Shown here in pieces: positions 35,300 to 44,346 of a DNA stretch of 64,000 nt; within the stretch, counting starts at the first letter, position 1; each line of letters begins with the position of its first letter. Location of the stretch: assembly GCF_002835735.1 (NCBI RefSeq), contig NZ_PISD01000005.1, positions 31,950 to 95,949 of the forward strand, given 5' to 3'. A program made the translations under genes and the position numbers. Source of the stretch: Cytobacillus horneckiae (lineage in GTDB: Bacteria > Bacillota > Bacilli > Bacillales > Cytobacillaceae). The notes below the pieces were generated by a model, which worked only from the letters and a program-made list of their open reading frames with translations, made no database searches and had not been told where the DNA came from.

Positions 35300-36241
35300 T
35301 CAATTAAAAAACTCATTTAAAGCCGATTGATTTTCTTCTAGGTTGACCTCCAAAACTTCGCCGATCCCTTCATATCTTACGGGTGAATAGGTGCCGTCAA
35401 CTGGTATTCTTATATTTTCAAAGGAGGAGTCTTTTGTTAAGAAACTGGAAGCTAATGAAATTAAGGTGGTGCTTTTAAGATTCGTATTAACAAAAGGCTG
35501 GACGGTGCCAACTATTTTTGGCAGTTTAGCAATATTGCCGACATGGTAGATTTCTTCTGCCATTTTGCCGATTACTTCCTGCTGGCGTTCGACTCTGCCA
35601 AAATCGTTTTGTGCATCATTTCTAAATCTTACGTAGCCTAAGAGCTCATCACCATTTAGGCTTTGTACACCGGGATGCAGTGTCACTCCAATTCCTTTCG
35701 ACATTTTCTTCTCCACGTCTACTTCAATTCCATCTGGGAAGGTGACATCTATAACTTTTGAAAAACCTTTGAAATCGATCATGGCGTAGTATTGCAAGTC
35801 AATATTGAAGTTCGCTTTGATTGTTTCCCTTACAAGCTCAGGACCGCCTAAAGCATTCGCTGCATTAATTTTTTGCTTTTTGAATCCGGGGATATCAACA
35901 TATGTATCACGCATGATGGAGGCAATTTTTGATTTGCCAGTATCAGGGTCATATTGTGCAATCATAATGGTATCTGACCGCGATGCCTCTTCCCCTCTTG
36001 AATCAACACCTAATAGCAAAACATTAGTTTTTCCTAAATCATCTTCAATTCCATTAAAGTCGTAATTTTCCTGAGGGACACTTGTAAAAGTGTTTGCTTT
36101 TTTAAGACTGTTTTTATAGTCGAAATAGGCATAGGCAGCAATTAGCATAAGTAACGTAAGAAAACTGAGAATAAGTGTCCAAAATATCCTGCTTTTTTTC
36201 TTTTTTTTCCTCTTAAAATTATCTTCACGCAGTGTGTCCAT
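35300..36241 (-). CDS. LCP-family wall polymer transferase
   Basis: A 313-residue LytR-CpsA-Psr protein. It has a cytosolic basic N-terminus, one membrane helix (about 19-40) and an extracellular LCP domain: NVLLLGVDSRG, SDTIMIAQYDP, MRDTYVDIPG, LGGPELV, and YVRFRNDAQNDFGRVERQQEV. These enzymes attach teichoic acid or other anionic polymers to peptidoglycan. All key Arg and Asp residues are visible. It stands alone, as tagT/U/V paralogues often do. Confidence 0.91.
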   Translation of the reverse strand: MDTLREDNFKRKKKKKSRIFWTLILSFLTLLMLIAAYAYFDYKNSLKKANTFTSVPQENYDFNGIEDDLGKTNVLLLGVDSRGEEASRSDTIMIAQYDPDTGKSKIASIMRDTYVDIPGFKKQKINAANALGGPELVRETIKANFNIDLQYYAMIDFKGFSKVIDVTFPDGIEVDVEKKMSKGIGVTLHPGVQSLNGDELLGYVRFRNDAQNDFGRVERQQEVIGKMAEEIYHVGNIAKLPKIVGTVQPFVNTNLKSTTLISLASSFLTKDSSFENIRIPVDGTYSPVRYEGIGEVLEVNLEENQSALNEFFN

Positions 36242-36383
36242 AAAGGTTTTCTCCTTCGGAAATTTAGAAAAATTCTATTATAATATATCAGAAAACGCAA
36301 TTTTTCGTCAATTTTCATCAAAAGTCGTTCGATTTCTCAGTTTATTGCTAGGTGATACATTTAAGCGAAAAGGAGTGATTATA

Positions 36384-36470
36384 ATGCTTAATGGCTTATA
36401 TGAAGCGCATTTACTAATTGCAAAATGGAGAAATCAATGGATAGAAAAAGGAAGGAGCTTTGTAGGATGA
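36384..36470 (+). pseudogene. VOC/glyoxalase-family gene stub
   Basis: An ATG at 36384 follows AAAGGAGTGAT. The 28-residue product begins MLNGLYEAHLLIAKWRNQW. GLYEAHL is the usual start of VOC-family proteins of the glyoxalase/fosfomycin type, after which the frame is lost. I read this as a truncated gene. A real 28-residue peptide is the alternative. Confidence 0.45.
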
Positions 36471-36673
36471 TCGATTGGTTTTATTAAGGAAGGCTGCAAG
36501 TGAAGATAGGTATCTTGATGATATCCTCTTGTACAAATTTGTGAAGTAAATCTATTAAGCTACGTGATGATTTGCTTTATCAATACATAATCTGATACTA
36601 TGGTCAAAACTAGAATTACCCCTTAGAAAAAAGAAAAATTGCAGGTCAATCACACTAAGGTGGTGAAGTCCAT

Positions 36674-36915
36674 ATGAAATATTTACAGGAAAAGTTAAAT
36701 GTACTCGGTAAAAAAATTCTGATGTTTTTATTATTCATACAGCTGATGAGAAGTATATTATTGCGATACCTGATATTCATTGGTCAGCTGAGGTAAATGG
36801 CTTGGCAGAATTTGATGCAAAAGTTAATCACTTAATTGATTCTCTTACTTTTCACTTATACGAAGGTAATTCACAAGAATTAGCACATAGCATTTCGTTG
36901 TTAACTGTAAAATAA
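36674..36915 (+). pseudogene. frameshifted small protein gene (A7 tract)
   Basis: After AAGGTGGTG, an ATG at 36674 starts MKYLQEKLNVLGKK. The frame then shifts at a run of seven A (36709-36716). The following frame reads SDVFIIHTADEKYIIAIPDIHWSAEV-type sequence up to TAA at 36913. Adding one A would restore about 80 codons. The intact product would be a small soluble alpha/beta protein; it is not recognised. True decay, homopolymer sequencing error, and slippage cannot be told apart here. Confidence 0.55.
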
Positions 36916-36923
36916 ATAAAAGA

Positions 36924-36962
36924 AAAAAAGAATGTCTTTAATTTTCATAGACATTCTTTTTC
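36924..36962. terminator. bidirectional terminator
   Basis: AAAGAATGTCT pairs with AGACATTCTTT (11 bp), followed by TTC on the plus strand and flanked by A/T runs on both sides. Confidence 0.8.
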
Positions 36963-37120
36963 TACTCAATGTTTTTTTCATCCATTGCCTCTTCTAGAAG
37001 TGAAATATGCTCTTCAATGATGCTTGTACGAGGATCTTTAGGATTATTCAAATGACGTTTCATATCCTGCAAGAATACAATCTCTCTCTTCATTAACATT
37101 CTCTCATTATTCTCAAGCAT
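36962..37120 (-). CDS. 52-residue helical cytosolic protein
   Basis: On the minus strand the ATG at 37120 follows AAAGGAGAA. The product, beginning MLENNERMLMKREIVF and ending EEAMDEKNIE, is charged and probably two helices joined by NNPKDPRT. It has no Cys or membrane part. Size and helix-loop-helix layout recall Spo0E-type phosphatases, but their SQELD signature is absent, so no family is assigned. Confidence 0.55.
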   Translation of the reverse strand: MLENNERMLMKREIVFLQDMKRHLNNPKDPRTSIIEEHISLLEEAMDEKNIE

Positions 37121-37481
37121 TCTTATTCTCCTTTAAAACAATAGTAGAAAGGTTATCCATAAATAAATATGTTAAATGACTAGCTATATTCTATATTTTG
37201 TTCTGAAAGCTGTTTTTTAATACATTACTACTATAAAAAAACAGGAGAATTTGTCAACCTATCGCTGAGCTTTTTAATCGTAATAAATCACATTTATTCG
37301 GCTGAACCACAGAGAAACCGCTCCTATCGTCGGGATAAATCACATTTCGCTAGAAAGCGAGTGGGAAGCATTGGGGAATCCAATATCTTTCATTTTTATT
37401 TTTGAAATAAGTTCTTCTACAGCCTGGGGGGAATTTATACTTTTTATAAGGAGAGAATGATCTAAATAGTGAAAATCGCGA

Positions 37482-37509
37482 TTGACATTTATCTCCAATC
37501 GCATATAAT
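37482..37509 (+). promoter_or_regulatory. sigma-A promoter of the sdpRI-like operon
   Basis: TTGACA (37482-37487) and TATAAT (37504-37509) are separated by 16 bases: both perfect consensus. Transcription should start at about 37516. Confidence 0.85.
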
Positions 37510-37517
37510 TTAAGTAA

Positions 37518-37533
37518 TTAAGTAAATACTTAA
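37518..37533 (+). promoter_or_regulatory. operator palindrome for the ArsR-type repressor
   Basis: TTAAGTAAATACTTAA is a 7-2-7 inverted repeat lying directly on the predicted transcription start, between the perfect promoter and the repressor gene. This is a typical autoregulatory site for SdpR/ArsR proteins. Another TTAAGTAA half-site is found at about 37510. Confidence 0.7.
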
Positions 37534-37558
37534 ATAATGAAAGAGGAGGATATTATAT

Positions 37559-37837
37559 TTGTCCATAAATGATTTATTTAAAGCTTTATCTGATGAAAAT
37601 CGCAGAAAAATATTAGACCTATTAAGAAATGGAGATATGACTGCAGGGGATATTGCTCATCATTTTGAAATAAGCAAAGCTGGAATATCTCAACATTTAT
37701 CTATTTTAAAAAATGCTGAATTAGTGTATGCCGTTAAAAGAGGTCAATTTGTTTATTATTCTTTGAATGCAACTGTTTTTCAGGAAGTTTTGAAATGGAT
37801 TATTCAATTTAATTCAAACAAATTGGAGGAGAAATAA
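37559..37837 (+). CDS. ArsR-type repressor, SdpR-like
   Basis: A 92-residue winged-helix protein starting at TTG after AGAGGAGG. The HTH reads DMTAGDIAHHFEISKAGISQHLSILKNAELV (about 27-57). The Cys metal ligands of ArsR/SmtB sensors are missing, as in SdpR. Its stop overlaps the start of the membrane gene by 1 base. By analogy to B. subtilis, the immunity protein may sequester this repressor at the membrane. The operator and promoter upstream are clear. Confidence 0.83.
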   Translation: MSINDLFKALSDENRRKILDLLRNGDMTAGDIAHHFEISKAGISQHLSILKNAELVYAVKRGQFVYYSLNATVFQEVLKWIIQFNSNKLEEK

Positions 37838-38442
37838 TGTTTACAAAAAGCTTTATCGTTTTTTTAACCCTAGCATCTATTGGCATGGGTCTATATTTAT
37901 ATAGCATGGATGTGCCTATTAATGAGGTGAAATATGGTGCAAGTGAAATATTATTCTTTAGTATTCCTTTCACAATGTTATTAGTTAATATTCAGCTTTT
38001 CATTTTTCCGAAGCTTTTCAAATTTGATGTCTTCACACGCTATAAGAAAGGAATTGAAAGCATTTTCTTATCTTTATCAATCATCCTTGCGCTTCTGTAT
38101 GTCGGTTTAATTCTTGCAGCAACAGGCAGAGAAGTGAATATACTGCTCTTCATTCCGGTTTGCGCAGGCATTGTACTCATCACTACAGCGAATACCCTTC
38201 CAAGATTTCAACTAGAAATACATCAAACTTCCTCAGAATTTACTCAATCAACCAATCAAGCTTGGAATATCATTATTCGACCTTTTTCTTACCCGCTCTT
38301 TATCGGCGGAATAGCCATGCTGCTATGTGTATTTCTTCCAGATGCACTGATGTTGCCCGGTTTTCTAGCCATCCTTTTATGTACCTTGCTCATTTCAATA
38401 ATATATTCATATAGAGCCTATCAATCTTACGTTAATCGCTAA
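37837..38442 (+). CDS. SdpI-like membrane protein (putative immunity)
   Basis: A 201-residue protein with about six membrane segments. It begins TKSFIVFLTLASIGMGLYLYSMDVP, and ANTLPRFQLEIHQTS and NQAWNIIIRPFS occupy the places of SdpI's conserved loops. In B. subtilis SdpI gives immunity to the SdpC killing factor and binds SdpR. No sdpABC toxin genes are in the window, so this would be an orphan immunity/signalling pair. DUF1648-type sequence at the N-terminus is not obvious, so assignment is by layout and partner. Confidence 0.68.
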   Translation: MFTKSFIVFLTLASIGMGLYLYSMDVPINEVKYGASEILFFSIPFTMLLVNIQLFIFPKLFKFDVFTRYKKGIESIFLSLSIILALLYVGLILAATGREVNILLFIPVCAGIVLITTANTLPRFQLEIHQTSSEFTQSTNQAWNIIIRPFSYPLFIGGIAMLLCVFLPDALMLPGFLAILLCTLLISIIYSYRAYQSYVNR

Positions 38443-38571
38443 TGATAAGCAAGATCAGAAAAGAAAGAAAGCCCATTGGCCACTTCAATGTTTGTACGCC
38501 AAATTTAACGGAGTCTATTGAATGCCTCTAAAGCCAAAAAAGTTGGAAAATAAGATAAAAAGGGAGAAAAA

Positions 38572-39375
38572 ATGGATAATATTTTAAAATACTATAATCA
38601 ATTTGATGAGTTAGGACGACTGGAGCGAGAGCCTGTAGAATTTCAAGTGAACTGGCATTATATGAAAAAATATTTACGTGAAAGCGCAACAATCCTTGAT
38701 AATGGGGCTGGACCAGGGAAGTATTCTATAGCGTTTGCAAAAGAGGGCTATAAAGTAGCATTAACAGATATTACTCCTAGATTAGTGGAAATAGCTGAGA
38801 AGAAGGCAAAGGAACTTGGAGTAGCAAAAAAATTTTTAGGTTTTTATATTGCGGATGCCTGTAATCTGTCCATGCTTGATGATGAGCAATTTGACGCGTC
38901 ATTAATGCTTGGACCTATGTATCATTTACAGAAAGAGAAAGATCGAATAAAAGCTGTTAAGGAATTGAATAGAGTAACTAAAAAGGGCGGCATTGTATTT
39001 GTTGCATTTATGCCGAGAATTAGACATATTCTTACTTCCCTTTTATATCCAGAGAGTTGGAAACCGAATAATCGTATTGATCGTATCCTTCAATTCTCTG
39101 AATCAGGGTGTTTTAACCATTCTGATGAGGGGCGCTTTACTGGGGCATATTACTTTGAAATAGATGACATCAATCCATTTATGGAATCGCATGGATTTGA
39201 AACAAAGGAATTAATTGGATCAAATATGGGCGCTATGTTAAATGAACATAATTGGGATTATTGGAAGGAAAGAGGAGAGGCTGATAAGGTGATTCAACTT
39301 ATTAAAGAAAGAGCTTCAGATACTTATACATTGGGTGTATCCTCCCATTTGCTTTATATAGGGAGGAAAAAGTAA
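38572..39375 (+). CDS. class I SAM-dependent methyltransferase
   Basis: A 267-residue protein. ATILDNGAGPGKYSIAFAKEG is the SAM site (about 39-59), VALTDITPRLV motif II, and FDASLMLGPMYHL motif III. AGGGAG lies before the ATG. It resembles small-molecule methyltransferases of Bacillus of unknown substrate. No clear operon partner is seen. Confidence 0.85.
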   Translation: MDNILKYYNQFDELGRLEREPVEFQVNWHYMKKYLRESATILDNGAGPGKYSIAFAKEGYKVALTDITPRLVEIAEKKAKELGVAKKFLGFYIADACNLSMLDDEQFDASLMLGPMYHLQKEKDRIKAVKELNRVTKKGGIVFVAFMPRIRHILTSLLYPESWKPNNRIDRILQFSESGCFNHSDEGRFTGAYYFEIDDINPFMESHGFETKELIGSNMGAMLNEHNWDYWKERGEADKVIQLIKERASDTYTLGVSSHLLYIGRKK

Positions 39376-39558
39376 ATGCCTGATTTAATTATTTGATTAA
39401 GGCCGCTCAATCTGTTTTGCTTAAGAAGCACAAGGCACTTCCATGATTTTAGAGGCAATTTTGTTATTTAAAACGAAACGTATGTTCTTGTATTTCGTTG
39501 TTTTATGAGATAAGATTAAGGGACAATATAACTAATGAACTTTTTACGGAGGGATGAT

Positions 39559-39996
39559 ATGACGAAGGAGTTAACAGTATGCACGGAGACGCTTATTAAT
39601 GCTCATGCATCAAAGGTATGGGAGGTCCTTGTTAATCCAGAATATGTTGCACAATGGGATGAACTGCCCGAAAACTATCCTGAAGAAAATATGACGGTTG
39701 GAAGCAAGGTAGTTTGGAAATTGCCCAATGGTGAACAATCAATTACAAGCATTAGCAAAGCTGTTCCAAATCTCGAATTAGTAATAGATCTTTATGGCAC
39801 CGCGTGGAAGGTTAAGCCTCAGGCTGGGGAAGTGGCCTATCATTACAATCTTATAGATAAAGACAATCAAACCTTATTAAAGATTGAAATTGGCGATTTT
39901 TCAATCATTGAAAATGGTCAGATGTATTACGATGCTTCAATAGAATTTGCTGAAGTTTCAAAAGCTGAAATAAAAAAATTGGCTGAGAGCCTGTAA
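39559..39996 (+). CDS. SRPBCC/START-like (AHSA1) protein
   Basis: A 145-residue protein of the START-like helix-grip fold: VCTETLINAHASKVWEVLVNPEYVAQWDELPENYPEE-type opening, WKLPNGEQSITS, and a long C-terminal helix. The ATG at 39559 is chosen for ACGGAGGG. The fold binds hydrophobic ligands; function is unknown. It is followed after 25 bases by a VOC-family gene, so the pair may be one operon. Confidence 0.8.
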   Translation: MTKELTVCTETLINAHASKVWEVLVNPEYVAQWDELPENYPEENMTVGSKVVWKLPNGEQSITSISKAVPNLELVIDLYGTAWKVKPQAGEVAYHYNLIDKDNQTLLKIEIGDFSIIENGQMYYDASIEFAEVSKAEIKKLAESL

Positions 39997-40021
39997 TGAC
40001 TTAAAGAAAAGGTGTAAACGT

Positions 40022-40426
40022 ATGAAGCCAAACATTGATATGATTACCGTTCCAGTACAAGACCTTAAAGAATCAGAGCGATTTTATCGGGAGCTACTTG
40101 AATTGCATGATGAGCAAGTATCTTCGGGTGAGGACCATATTGCATTTTTTTTAGAGAATGGCATCTCACTAGTCCTATTCGAGCAATCAGAGTTTGCGCG
40201 AATGACTGAACAGATAGGAGGCATATCGCGCACCTCCAAACTAATCTTAACCCATAATGCAGGCAGCAATGAAGAAGTAGATCAAATACTTCTGAAAGCA
40301 AAAAATGCAGGCGCAAAAATCTTAAAAGCGGCTGCAGCAAATGAATGGAGCTATTCTGGTTATTTCAAAGATCCTGATGGCCATACATGGGAAGTATTAG
40401 CATGGCTGAGGAGAAACGATGGATAG
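40022..40426 (+). CDS. VOC-family protein
   Basis: A 134-residue glyoxalase/bleomycin-resistance-type fold: DMITVPVQDLKESERFYRELLEL at the start and YFKDPDGHTWEVLAW at the end. His and Glu metal ligands of the second half are present (H...E). AAAGGTG precedes the ATG. The substrate is unknown; antibiotic binding or glyoxalase-type activity are both possible. Confidence 0.82.
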   Translation: MKPNIDMITVPVQDLKESERFYRELLELHDEQVSSGEDHIAFFLENGISLVLFEQSEFARMTEQIGGISRTSKLILTHNAGSNEEVDQILLKAKNAGAKILKAAAANEWSYSGYFKDPDGHTWEVLAWLRRNDG

Positions 40427-40448
40427 CTTTTATGTCTGCGTTGCCGTG

Positions 40449-40481
40449 AGCAATTCTTCTATTTTGGAGAATTGTTTTTTT
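40449..40481 (+). terminator. intrinsic terminator
   Basis: CAATTCT pairs with AGAATTG, followed by seven T. Confidence 0.75.
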
Positions 40482-40584
40482 CTGCATTCTTTCAGCTCAA
40501 AATAATAATGATTATTATGTATAATTCAGGTTTCCTGTACCACATGAATGATCAGAATAAAAATCCAGCATAAAGTAAAAAGCT

Positions 40585-40770
40585 TTATGAAAAACTGGAA
40601 GTACAGGAGTTGCACGTGATTTTTTCTACTTTTATAAAATGTATTTTTTTTAAGTCCTCTTTCGTAAATGTTGCGAACTTATTGTAGCAATAGCCGCAGA
40701 CAGTATAGTTTTGATCTTTTACGATATGTATTTTCTCTGGGTCTTTATCGGTTACAGTTGGATAAACCAT
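40585..40770 (-). CDS. 61-residue zinc-ribbon-like protein
   Basis: On the minus strand the ATG follows AAAGGAGAGG. Two CxxC knuckles are visible, VCGYCYN (about 24-30) and TCNSCTSS (about 52-59), spaced 25 residues apart as in a zinc ribbon. The middle is rich in Lys. It is probably a small zinc-binding protein. No family is recognised, and it is monocistronic. Confidence 0.65.
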   Translation of the reverse strand: MVYPTVTDKDPEKIHIVKDQNYTVCGYCYNKFATFTKEDLKKIHFIKVEKITCNSCTSSFS

Positions 40771-40981
40771 TTTTCCTCTCCTTTTTCTACATTTAAAATC
40801 AAAAGTTGCAAAGTATAGCTATATGGAATTACTAACCTATTAAATTACATATATTAGTATATTAGCATAATTTTAGTTTAGGTTTAAAAGGTAAATTATG
40901 GTTTTTGAGTCATAAATTTAATGAGCTTTGCATTAAAACAGAATGTATTGAGAAAAATACCTATAAAAGGAGGTGTATATA

Positions 40982-41527
40982 TTGACGAATATTTTCGAAT
41001 CGCTAAAGGATTTCCTTAAGCCGTTAGTAGGCAATAATAATAAAAAACCATTACATACTGGGGAAGTAACAAATCACTGGCTTTTGCTGACGCTATTAGA
41101 GGAAGGCGTATCTTTATATGAAATTGGTATGAATACAACTAATAACAAAGAGCTATTAGATGCTTTAGGTGACGGGCTAGCTCTCTCTAAGAAAACGAGT
41201 AACAACTTGAGTGCCTTTCTTAAGGAAGAGGGAATTCCGCTTCCGGCAACATCTCCAGAAAAGCCGAAATCCGATTCTCATTCGATTCCTTTAGGAGTTA
41301 AGTACTCAGATGATGAGCTTGCCAATTTAATATCTGCGAAGATAGCCGCACAAATCACGCTAATTGGACAATCCTTAGCTATGTCTATAAGAAATGATTC
41401 AGCTCAGTTAATGATTGGCGTTTTAATTGAACTTTTAAAATATAGCACCTCTTTTAAAACCCTTATGGAAAGTCATGGATGGTTAAAGATACCGCCATAT
41501 TATTATCCTCCAGGAACACCAAATTAA
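40982..41527 (+). CDS. DUF3231-like protein
   Basis: A 181-residue protein. HTGEVTNHWLLLTLLEEGVSLYEIGMNTT is the hallmark of the Bacillus DUF3231 family, which occurs as two- or single-unit proteins. A shorter single unit is seen here. TTG at 40982 is preferred, with AAGGAGG eight bases upstream; the GTG nine bases earlier overlaps it. A structural or coat-associated role is often suggested, but function is unknown. The C-terminal YYYPPGTPN is unusual. Confidence 0.72.
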   Translation: MTNIFESLKDFLKPLVGNNNKKPLHTGEVTNHWLLLTLLEEGVSLYEIGMNTTNNKELLDALGDGLALSKKTSNNLSAFLKEEGIPLPATSPEKPKSDSHSIPLGVKYSDDELANLISAKIAAQITLIGQSLAMSIRNDSAQLMIGVLIELLKYSTSFKTLMESHGWLKIPPYYYPPGTPN

Positions 41528-41546
41528 TTTATGGTGTTCTTTTTAT
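41513..41546 (+). terminator. terminator overlapping the DUF3231 stop codon
   Basis: GAACACCA pairs with TGGTGTTC around the stop codon, followed by TTTTTATTG. Confidence 0.75.
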
Positions 41547-41677
41547 TGTCTAAATGCTAGGGGCGTTTTCAAACAGTAAAAGTGGATGGTTTATTTTACG
41601 AAAAATTGGATGGTTAATAATTTTACTAAGTACGTTATGATTTAATTAAGGGAAATTATAAAATAAAGAGGTGCAGC

Positions 41678-41869
41678 ATGCAAATATTGCTCGGGTTAGT
41701 CATTTTAATTTTAATTTTTGCTGTGGTTTCTACTTTACTGCTAACTGGAAAGGCAGATGAAAATTACGGAAGCTCAACAAAAAGAAATACAACTAATTTA
41801 ACGTTAATATATGTGGTCATCATATTTATCGCTTTAGTTGCACTGGCCGTTTATATTTGGCTCATGTAA
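41678..41869 (+). CDS. 63-residue two-helix membrane protein
   Basis: AGAGGTGC precedes the ATG. The first helix (about 3-24) ends LLLTGKADENYG, and the second (about 40-62) ends the protein. It resembles the 32-residue peptide at 15445 in its first half. No family is recognised. Confidence 0.55.
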   Translation: MQILLGLVILILIFAVVSTLLLTGKADENYGSSTKRNTTNLTLIYVVIIFIALVALAVYIWLM

Positions 41870-41910
41870 AGTACAATAGGAAGAAGACCGTCTTAATAAG
41901 ATCTTTCAAA

Positions 41911-42018
41911 AAACCGCTCGCTTTCCGCGGAGCGCGCGTCGAGCTGCTTCTTCGCTTGCGCGCCTTTAGTGTCTCGGCTGTTTCGCTACTCTAAGCAGGA
42001 GTCGAGCGGTCACCTCTC
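41911..42018 (-). repeat. dispersed intergenic repeat, copy 3
   Basis: On the minus strand GGTGACCGCTCGACTCCTGC matches copy 1. CCGCTCG (41913-41919) and CGAGCGG (42003-42009) form terminal inverted repeats around a GC-rich centre with further short hairpins. This is the longest clear copy (about 105 bases). Confidence 0.6.
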
Positions 42019-42058
42019 CTAATTTAACCGAATTTCCATATTATCAACTTCTCTACAC

Positions 42059-42090
42059 TCTGACAGATTTAATAAGATCTGTCATTTTTT
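42059..42090. terminator. intrinsic terminator
   Basis: TGACAGAT pairs with ATCTGTCA, followed by TTTTTTG; probably used by either direction near the mocR stop. Confidence 0.7.
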
Positions 42091-42104
42091 GATCACAGCT
42101 TCCT

Positions 42105-43544
42105 CTAAATAGCTGCCAAAGCCTCAGCAAATCTTTTAATGCCTTCATGTATGGTTGCTTCGTTTTCTCTTGCAAAGGTAAAACGGACAAAACCTTTTTC
42201 AGACCCCATCGTTGTTCCCGGTACATATATTACACCTCTTTTTATTGATTCCTCGAGCAACTGAATATCACTGACCTCTTTTTTTAATTTGCACCAAATA
42301 TGGATTCCTCCTTGAGGAATATCAAAGTCAGCTTCGTCTTTTAAAAAAAGCTGGAGACTGGAAACTATTTGATCTCTTCTTTGCTCTAATTGTTTAACTA
42401 AGTGCTTAATATGTGATTTGAATTCTCTCGATTCTAAAAAGTCATTTGCGACCCATTGCGAATAGCTGCCGTGACCAAAGTCAACTTGCTGTTTTGCATC
42501 AGATAATCTTTCAATCACTGCTCTTGGTCCAATAATCCATCCTATTCTTAGTCCAGAAGCAATTATTTTGGTCAGTGAGCTTATATAAAGTACATTTCCA
42601 TTTTTGTCATATGATTTAAGAGGCTGTATTTTTTCCCCGAAAAAGGAGGTTAAGCTGTAGGGGTCATCCTCCACAATAGGAATGCCATACTCGGAAGACA
42701 ATTCAAGAATTTTTCTTCTTTTCGATTCTGGCATTAAAGCACCAGTAGGGTTTTGAAAAATAGGATTGAGAAATATCATTTTAATCCGATGTTTTTTATA
42801 TAAATTTGTAATTTCATCAGGATTGATACCGTCCTTTTCCGATTTTAAGTCATATGTTTTTATTCCAGCAGACTTAAATATCGGTAAATTATAATGATAG
42901 GAGGGATCTTCGATAGCAACGGCATCTCCATGTTTTAGCAGGCATTGAACAACAAGATGCAGGGCCTGCTGCGCACCGGATGTAATAAGGATAGAAGATG
43001 CATTTGTCTCAATGTCTCTATATTGGCTGACGTGGGCAGCTAATGTTTTTCTGAGAATTTCATTGCCTTGGGGATGGTCATATCCCAAGCTACCAATAAA
43101 AGACCTGCTTGCAGTAATCTCTCTTAGCGAGGCTAAAGGAAAAAGATCCTGAGATAGTTCCCCGCTGGCTAAATTGATAAGCTTCGTCTCAGCAAGCTCT
43201 TTATATATTCTTTGCGTAACAGGCAAGTTTGGTAGAAACGAACCGGCTTCAATATATCTGTTCCAGCTAGGCATACGTTTTTTTGCAAGTCCCCAAATAT
43301 CTTTACTTACAGTGGTTCCGCTTCCTCTGTTTCGATTAATGAGGCCATTGGACTGCAATTCATCATACGCAGCCACAACTGTGCTTCTATTTATGTCAAA
43401 CTGTTTTGCCAGCCCTCTTTCAGACGGCAGCGACTTGTCAGGTGGAAAAGTACCGTCAGATATTCCATTTTCTATATATGCAGCGAGCTGTTTATAAAGC
43501 GGTATTTTAGATTTTCTATCTGGTCTCCATTCCAATTGAAACAT
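42105..43544 (-). CDS. MocR/GntR-type regulator with aminotransferase domain
   Basis: About 479 residues. The N-terminal GntR winged helix contains IPLYKQLAAYIENGISDGTFPPDKSLPSERGLAKQF-like sequence. The C-terminal fold-type I domain carries YISSLTKIIASGLRIGW with the PLP lysine and LNPIFQNPTGALMP. PdxR-like members of this group regulate vitamin B6 or amino-acid genes using PLP as ligand. Start choice: ATG at 43544 has AAAAAGG only one base away; TTG at 43535 (MEWRPDRKSKIPLYKQ) has better spacing and is what homologues suggest. It is divergent from the effector-binding gene at 43707. Confidence 0.84.
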   Translation of the reverse strand: MFQLEWRPDRKSKIPLYKQLAAYIENGISDGTFPPDKSLPSERGLAKQFDINRSTVVAAYDELQSNGLINRNRGSGTTVSKDIWGLAKKRMPSWNRYIEAGSFLPNLPVTQRIYKELAETKLINLASGELSQDLFPLASLREITASRSFIGSLGYDHPQGNEILRKTLAAHVSQYRDIETNASSILITSGAQQALHLVVQCLLKHGDAVAIEDPSYHYNLPIFKSAGIKTYDLKSEKDGINPDEITNLYKKHRIKMIFLNPIFQNPTGALMPESKRRKILELSSEYGIPIVEDDPYSLTSFFGEKIQPLKSYDKNGNVLYISSLTKIIASGLRIGWIIGPRAVIERLSDAKQQVDFGHGSYSQWVANDFLESREFKSHIKHLVKQLEQRRDQIVSSLQLFLKDEADFDIPQGGIHIWCKLKKEVSDIQLLEESIKRGVIYVPGTTMGSEKGFVRFTFARENEATIHEGIKRFAEALAAI

Positions 43545-43706
43545 CCTTTTTAAGCATTTTATAGTATTATACCATTTTGATTGCATAAGCAATTTTTTGG
43601 CCACTTCTTTAATGGAAAATAAAAAGATAGCATCTTTGGAAAGATTTGTTTATAATAAAAAAGAACAAATGTTCTATTTTTAATGAGTGTGAAAGGCGGG
43701 AACTTT

Positions 43707-44111
43707 ATGGATTTAAAAATTATTAATACGATTAGGACAAATAATTTTAATGATGAGCGTATGATGGAAAAGATTTCAGACATGTGGAAAAGTGCCTCTG
43801 CAAACTTGAATGAGATCAAGCACGAAGGAAGCATATATGGACTATACTATGAATACGAGTCTGATTTTAAAGGCGACTACACATTGAGTGTCGCTATTGA
43901 TGGGGATGATGGCTTTTCAATAACAATCCCCGATGAGACAAAGTATAAGGTATTCACAGTTAATAAAGACTCTAGCCAAGGAGTATTTAATACGTGGAAT
44001 GAAATTTGGAAATTGGAAAAAGACGGGAACTTAAACAGGACATATACATATGATTATGAAAAGTATTATATTGATGGCGGCATAGAGATTTTCATTGCTG
44101 TCTCAGGATGA
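43707..44111 (+). CDS. GyrI-like effector-binding domain protein
   Basis: A 134-residue protein made of a GyrI/BmrR-type ligand-binding domain alone, with GLYYEYESDFKGDYTLSVAIDG and IWKLEKDGNLNRTYTYDYEKYY. AAAGGCGGG precedes the ATG at 43707. Such stand-alone domains act as drug or small-molecule binding proteins, or as adaptors. It is divergent from the MocR gene, which may control it. Confidence 0.72.
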   Translation: MDLKIINTIRTNNFNDERMMEKISDMWKSASANLNEIKHEGSIYGLYYEYESDFKGDYTLSVAIDGDDGFSITIPDETKYKVFTVNKDSSQGVFNTWNEIWKLEKDGNLNRTYTYDYEKYYIDGGIEIFIAVSG

Positions 44112-44316
44112 TCATTAGAAGTGAGTCTATTCGCCAGAGGGATTGTCTCGCTTAGTGAGCTCATCGCAGCACAACGATTGATTTACTGCAGCCTAGTCTG
44201 TCTGATTTTAAAGCTGATTATCAATTATAAGCATGCTAGAAAAGCTAGGCTCCCAATGAATCGTAAAAACTTGTAAAAGGTTTTAGGGAAATCATATGAA
44301 GTGAAGAACCGAATAA

Positions 44317-44346
44317 AAGCAGCCCAGATAAAAATGGGCTGCTTTC
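44317..44346. terminator. bidirectional terminator
   Basis: AGCAGCCCA pairs with TGGGCTGCT, followed by TTC. Confidence 0.75.
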
